57,235 bases of DNA from assembly GCA_944393415.1 (NCBI GenBank), contig CALYAD010000044.1, positions 1 to 57,235 of the forward strand, in the 5' to 3' direction. The stretch's first letter is position 1. Each line of letters starts with the position of its first letter. The position numbers were made by a program, and so were the translations under genes. Below are positions 57,125-57,235 of the stretch, one piece after another. The notes under the pieces are model-generated. The model did not search any database and was not told the origin of the DNA. It saw only the letters and a list, made by a program, of their open reading frames with translations. The stretch comes from an uncultured Clostridia bacterium. Lineage in GTDB: Bacteria > Bacillota > Clostridia > Oscillospirales > CAG-272.

Positions 57125-57235
57125 ATGAAAGCAAAGCATATAGTATACACTGTTCTCGGTATTACTTTTATAGTTATTATGGCGGCTGTGGTATATATTG
57201 TTTCCCCAAAAGAGAGAGAAATATATGCGTATTCT
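57125..57235 (+). CDS. Membrane-anchored or secreted protein, N-terminus (partial)
   Basis: The ATG has AGGAG eight bases upstream. The visible 37 codons read MKAKHIVYTVLGITFIVIMA, then a further hydrophobic stretch and SPKEREIYAYS, so this is a signal peptide or single membrane anchor. The frame runs off the window. No family can be named. Confidence 0.65.
   Translation, partial: MKAKHIVYTVLGITFIVIMAAVVYIVSPKEREIYAYS

Overview
The window looks like a chromosomal segment of an anaerobic low-to-moderate-GC Gram-positive bacterium of class Clostridia, most likely a gut or rumen member of the Oscillospirales/Ruminococcaceae type. The support is: BspA-type leucine-rich-repeat surface proteins, a T-box leader, consensus sigma-A promoters with 17-bp spacers, GGAGG ribosome binding sites, frequent GTG and TTG starts, a PdaA-like (spore cortex) deacetylase, a BceRS-BceAB-like module and a hypothetical glycoside hydrolase of gut type. 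No phage, transposase or CRISPR array was seen. The exact species cannot be told from the sequence.

Layout. 1-640: the 3' end of a 23S rRNA gene, 5S rRNA and a terminator. 840-8100: a giant LRR protein followed by a broken LRR remnant, an SGNH hydrolase, asnS and a GHL6-type glycosidase. 8226-12105 (minus strand): a P-type cation ATPase behind a probable yybP-ykoY (Mn2+) riboswitch, and a CorA channel. 12220-13922 (minus): an overlapping ECF sigma, anti-sigma and radical SAM set. 13985-19235 (minus): a GC-rich non-coding island, tRNA-Arg(ACG), a small LRR membrane protein and a heterodimeric ABC exporter. 19286-24260 (plus): a PAPS-reductase-like/ParB-like pair (E. coli YbdN/YbdM, IbrA/IbrB type), then a NatAB-like ABC transporter with a nucleotidyltransferase. 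24477-28891: a BceRS-BceAB-like two-component/transporter module with a shortened receiver domain. 28950-33661: aldo/keto reductase, RmlD-like reductase, an unknown Cys-containing protein and two polysaccharide deacetylases. 34042-38621: HtrA protease, an AI-2E-family permease, rpsU (S21, GTG start) and an RlmD-type rRNA methyltransferase. 38821-47516: a tandem repeat leader, an FAD oxidoreductase, RtcB RNA ligase, a small crystallin-J1-related protein, two more AI-2E permeases and a DUF1846 protein. 47745-53363 (minus): a leucine T-box operon encoding a LeuA-like protein without its metal ligands, a TIM-barrel/acyl-CoA ligase fusion and a branched-chain aminotransferase. 53466-57235: a small peptide ORF, a secreted protein, an SGNH hydrolase, a Gfo/Idh/MocA oxidoreductase and the start of a further membrane-anchored protein.

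Two things stand out. First, a modular repeat family sits directly in front of start codons. Its complete 165/166-bp unit, with four successive hairpins ending in a Shine-Dalgarno sequence, occurs twice in tandem at 38936-39265 and again at 55692-55857. Its terminal hairpin-SD module also precedes unrelated genes at 19075 (minus), 22317 and 30147, with decayed or split forms at 42770 and possibly 35700. It resembles a BOX-like mobile intergenic element that has become the 5' UTR of its neighbours, and it produces false N-terminal extensions in gene calls. Second, the T-box operon joins leucine sensing, a regulatory domain on a catalytically stripped isopropylmalate-synthase fold, acyl-CoA activation and transamination. 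One reading is that it converts imported branched short-chain acids into branched-chain amino acids; this is inference.
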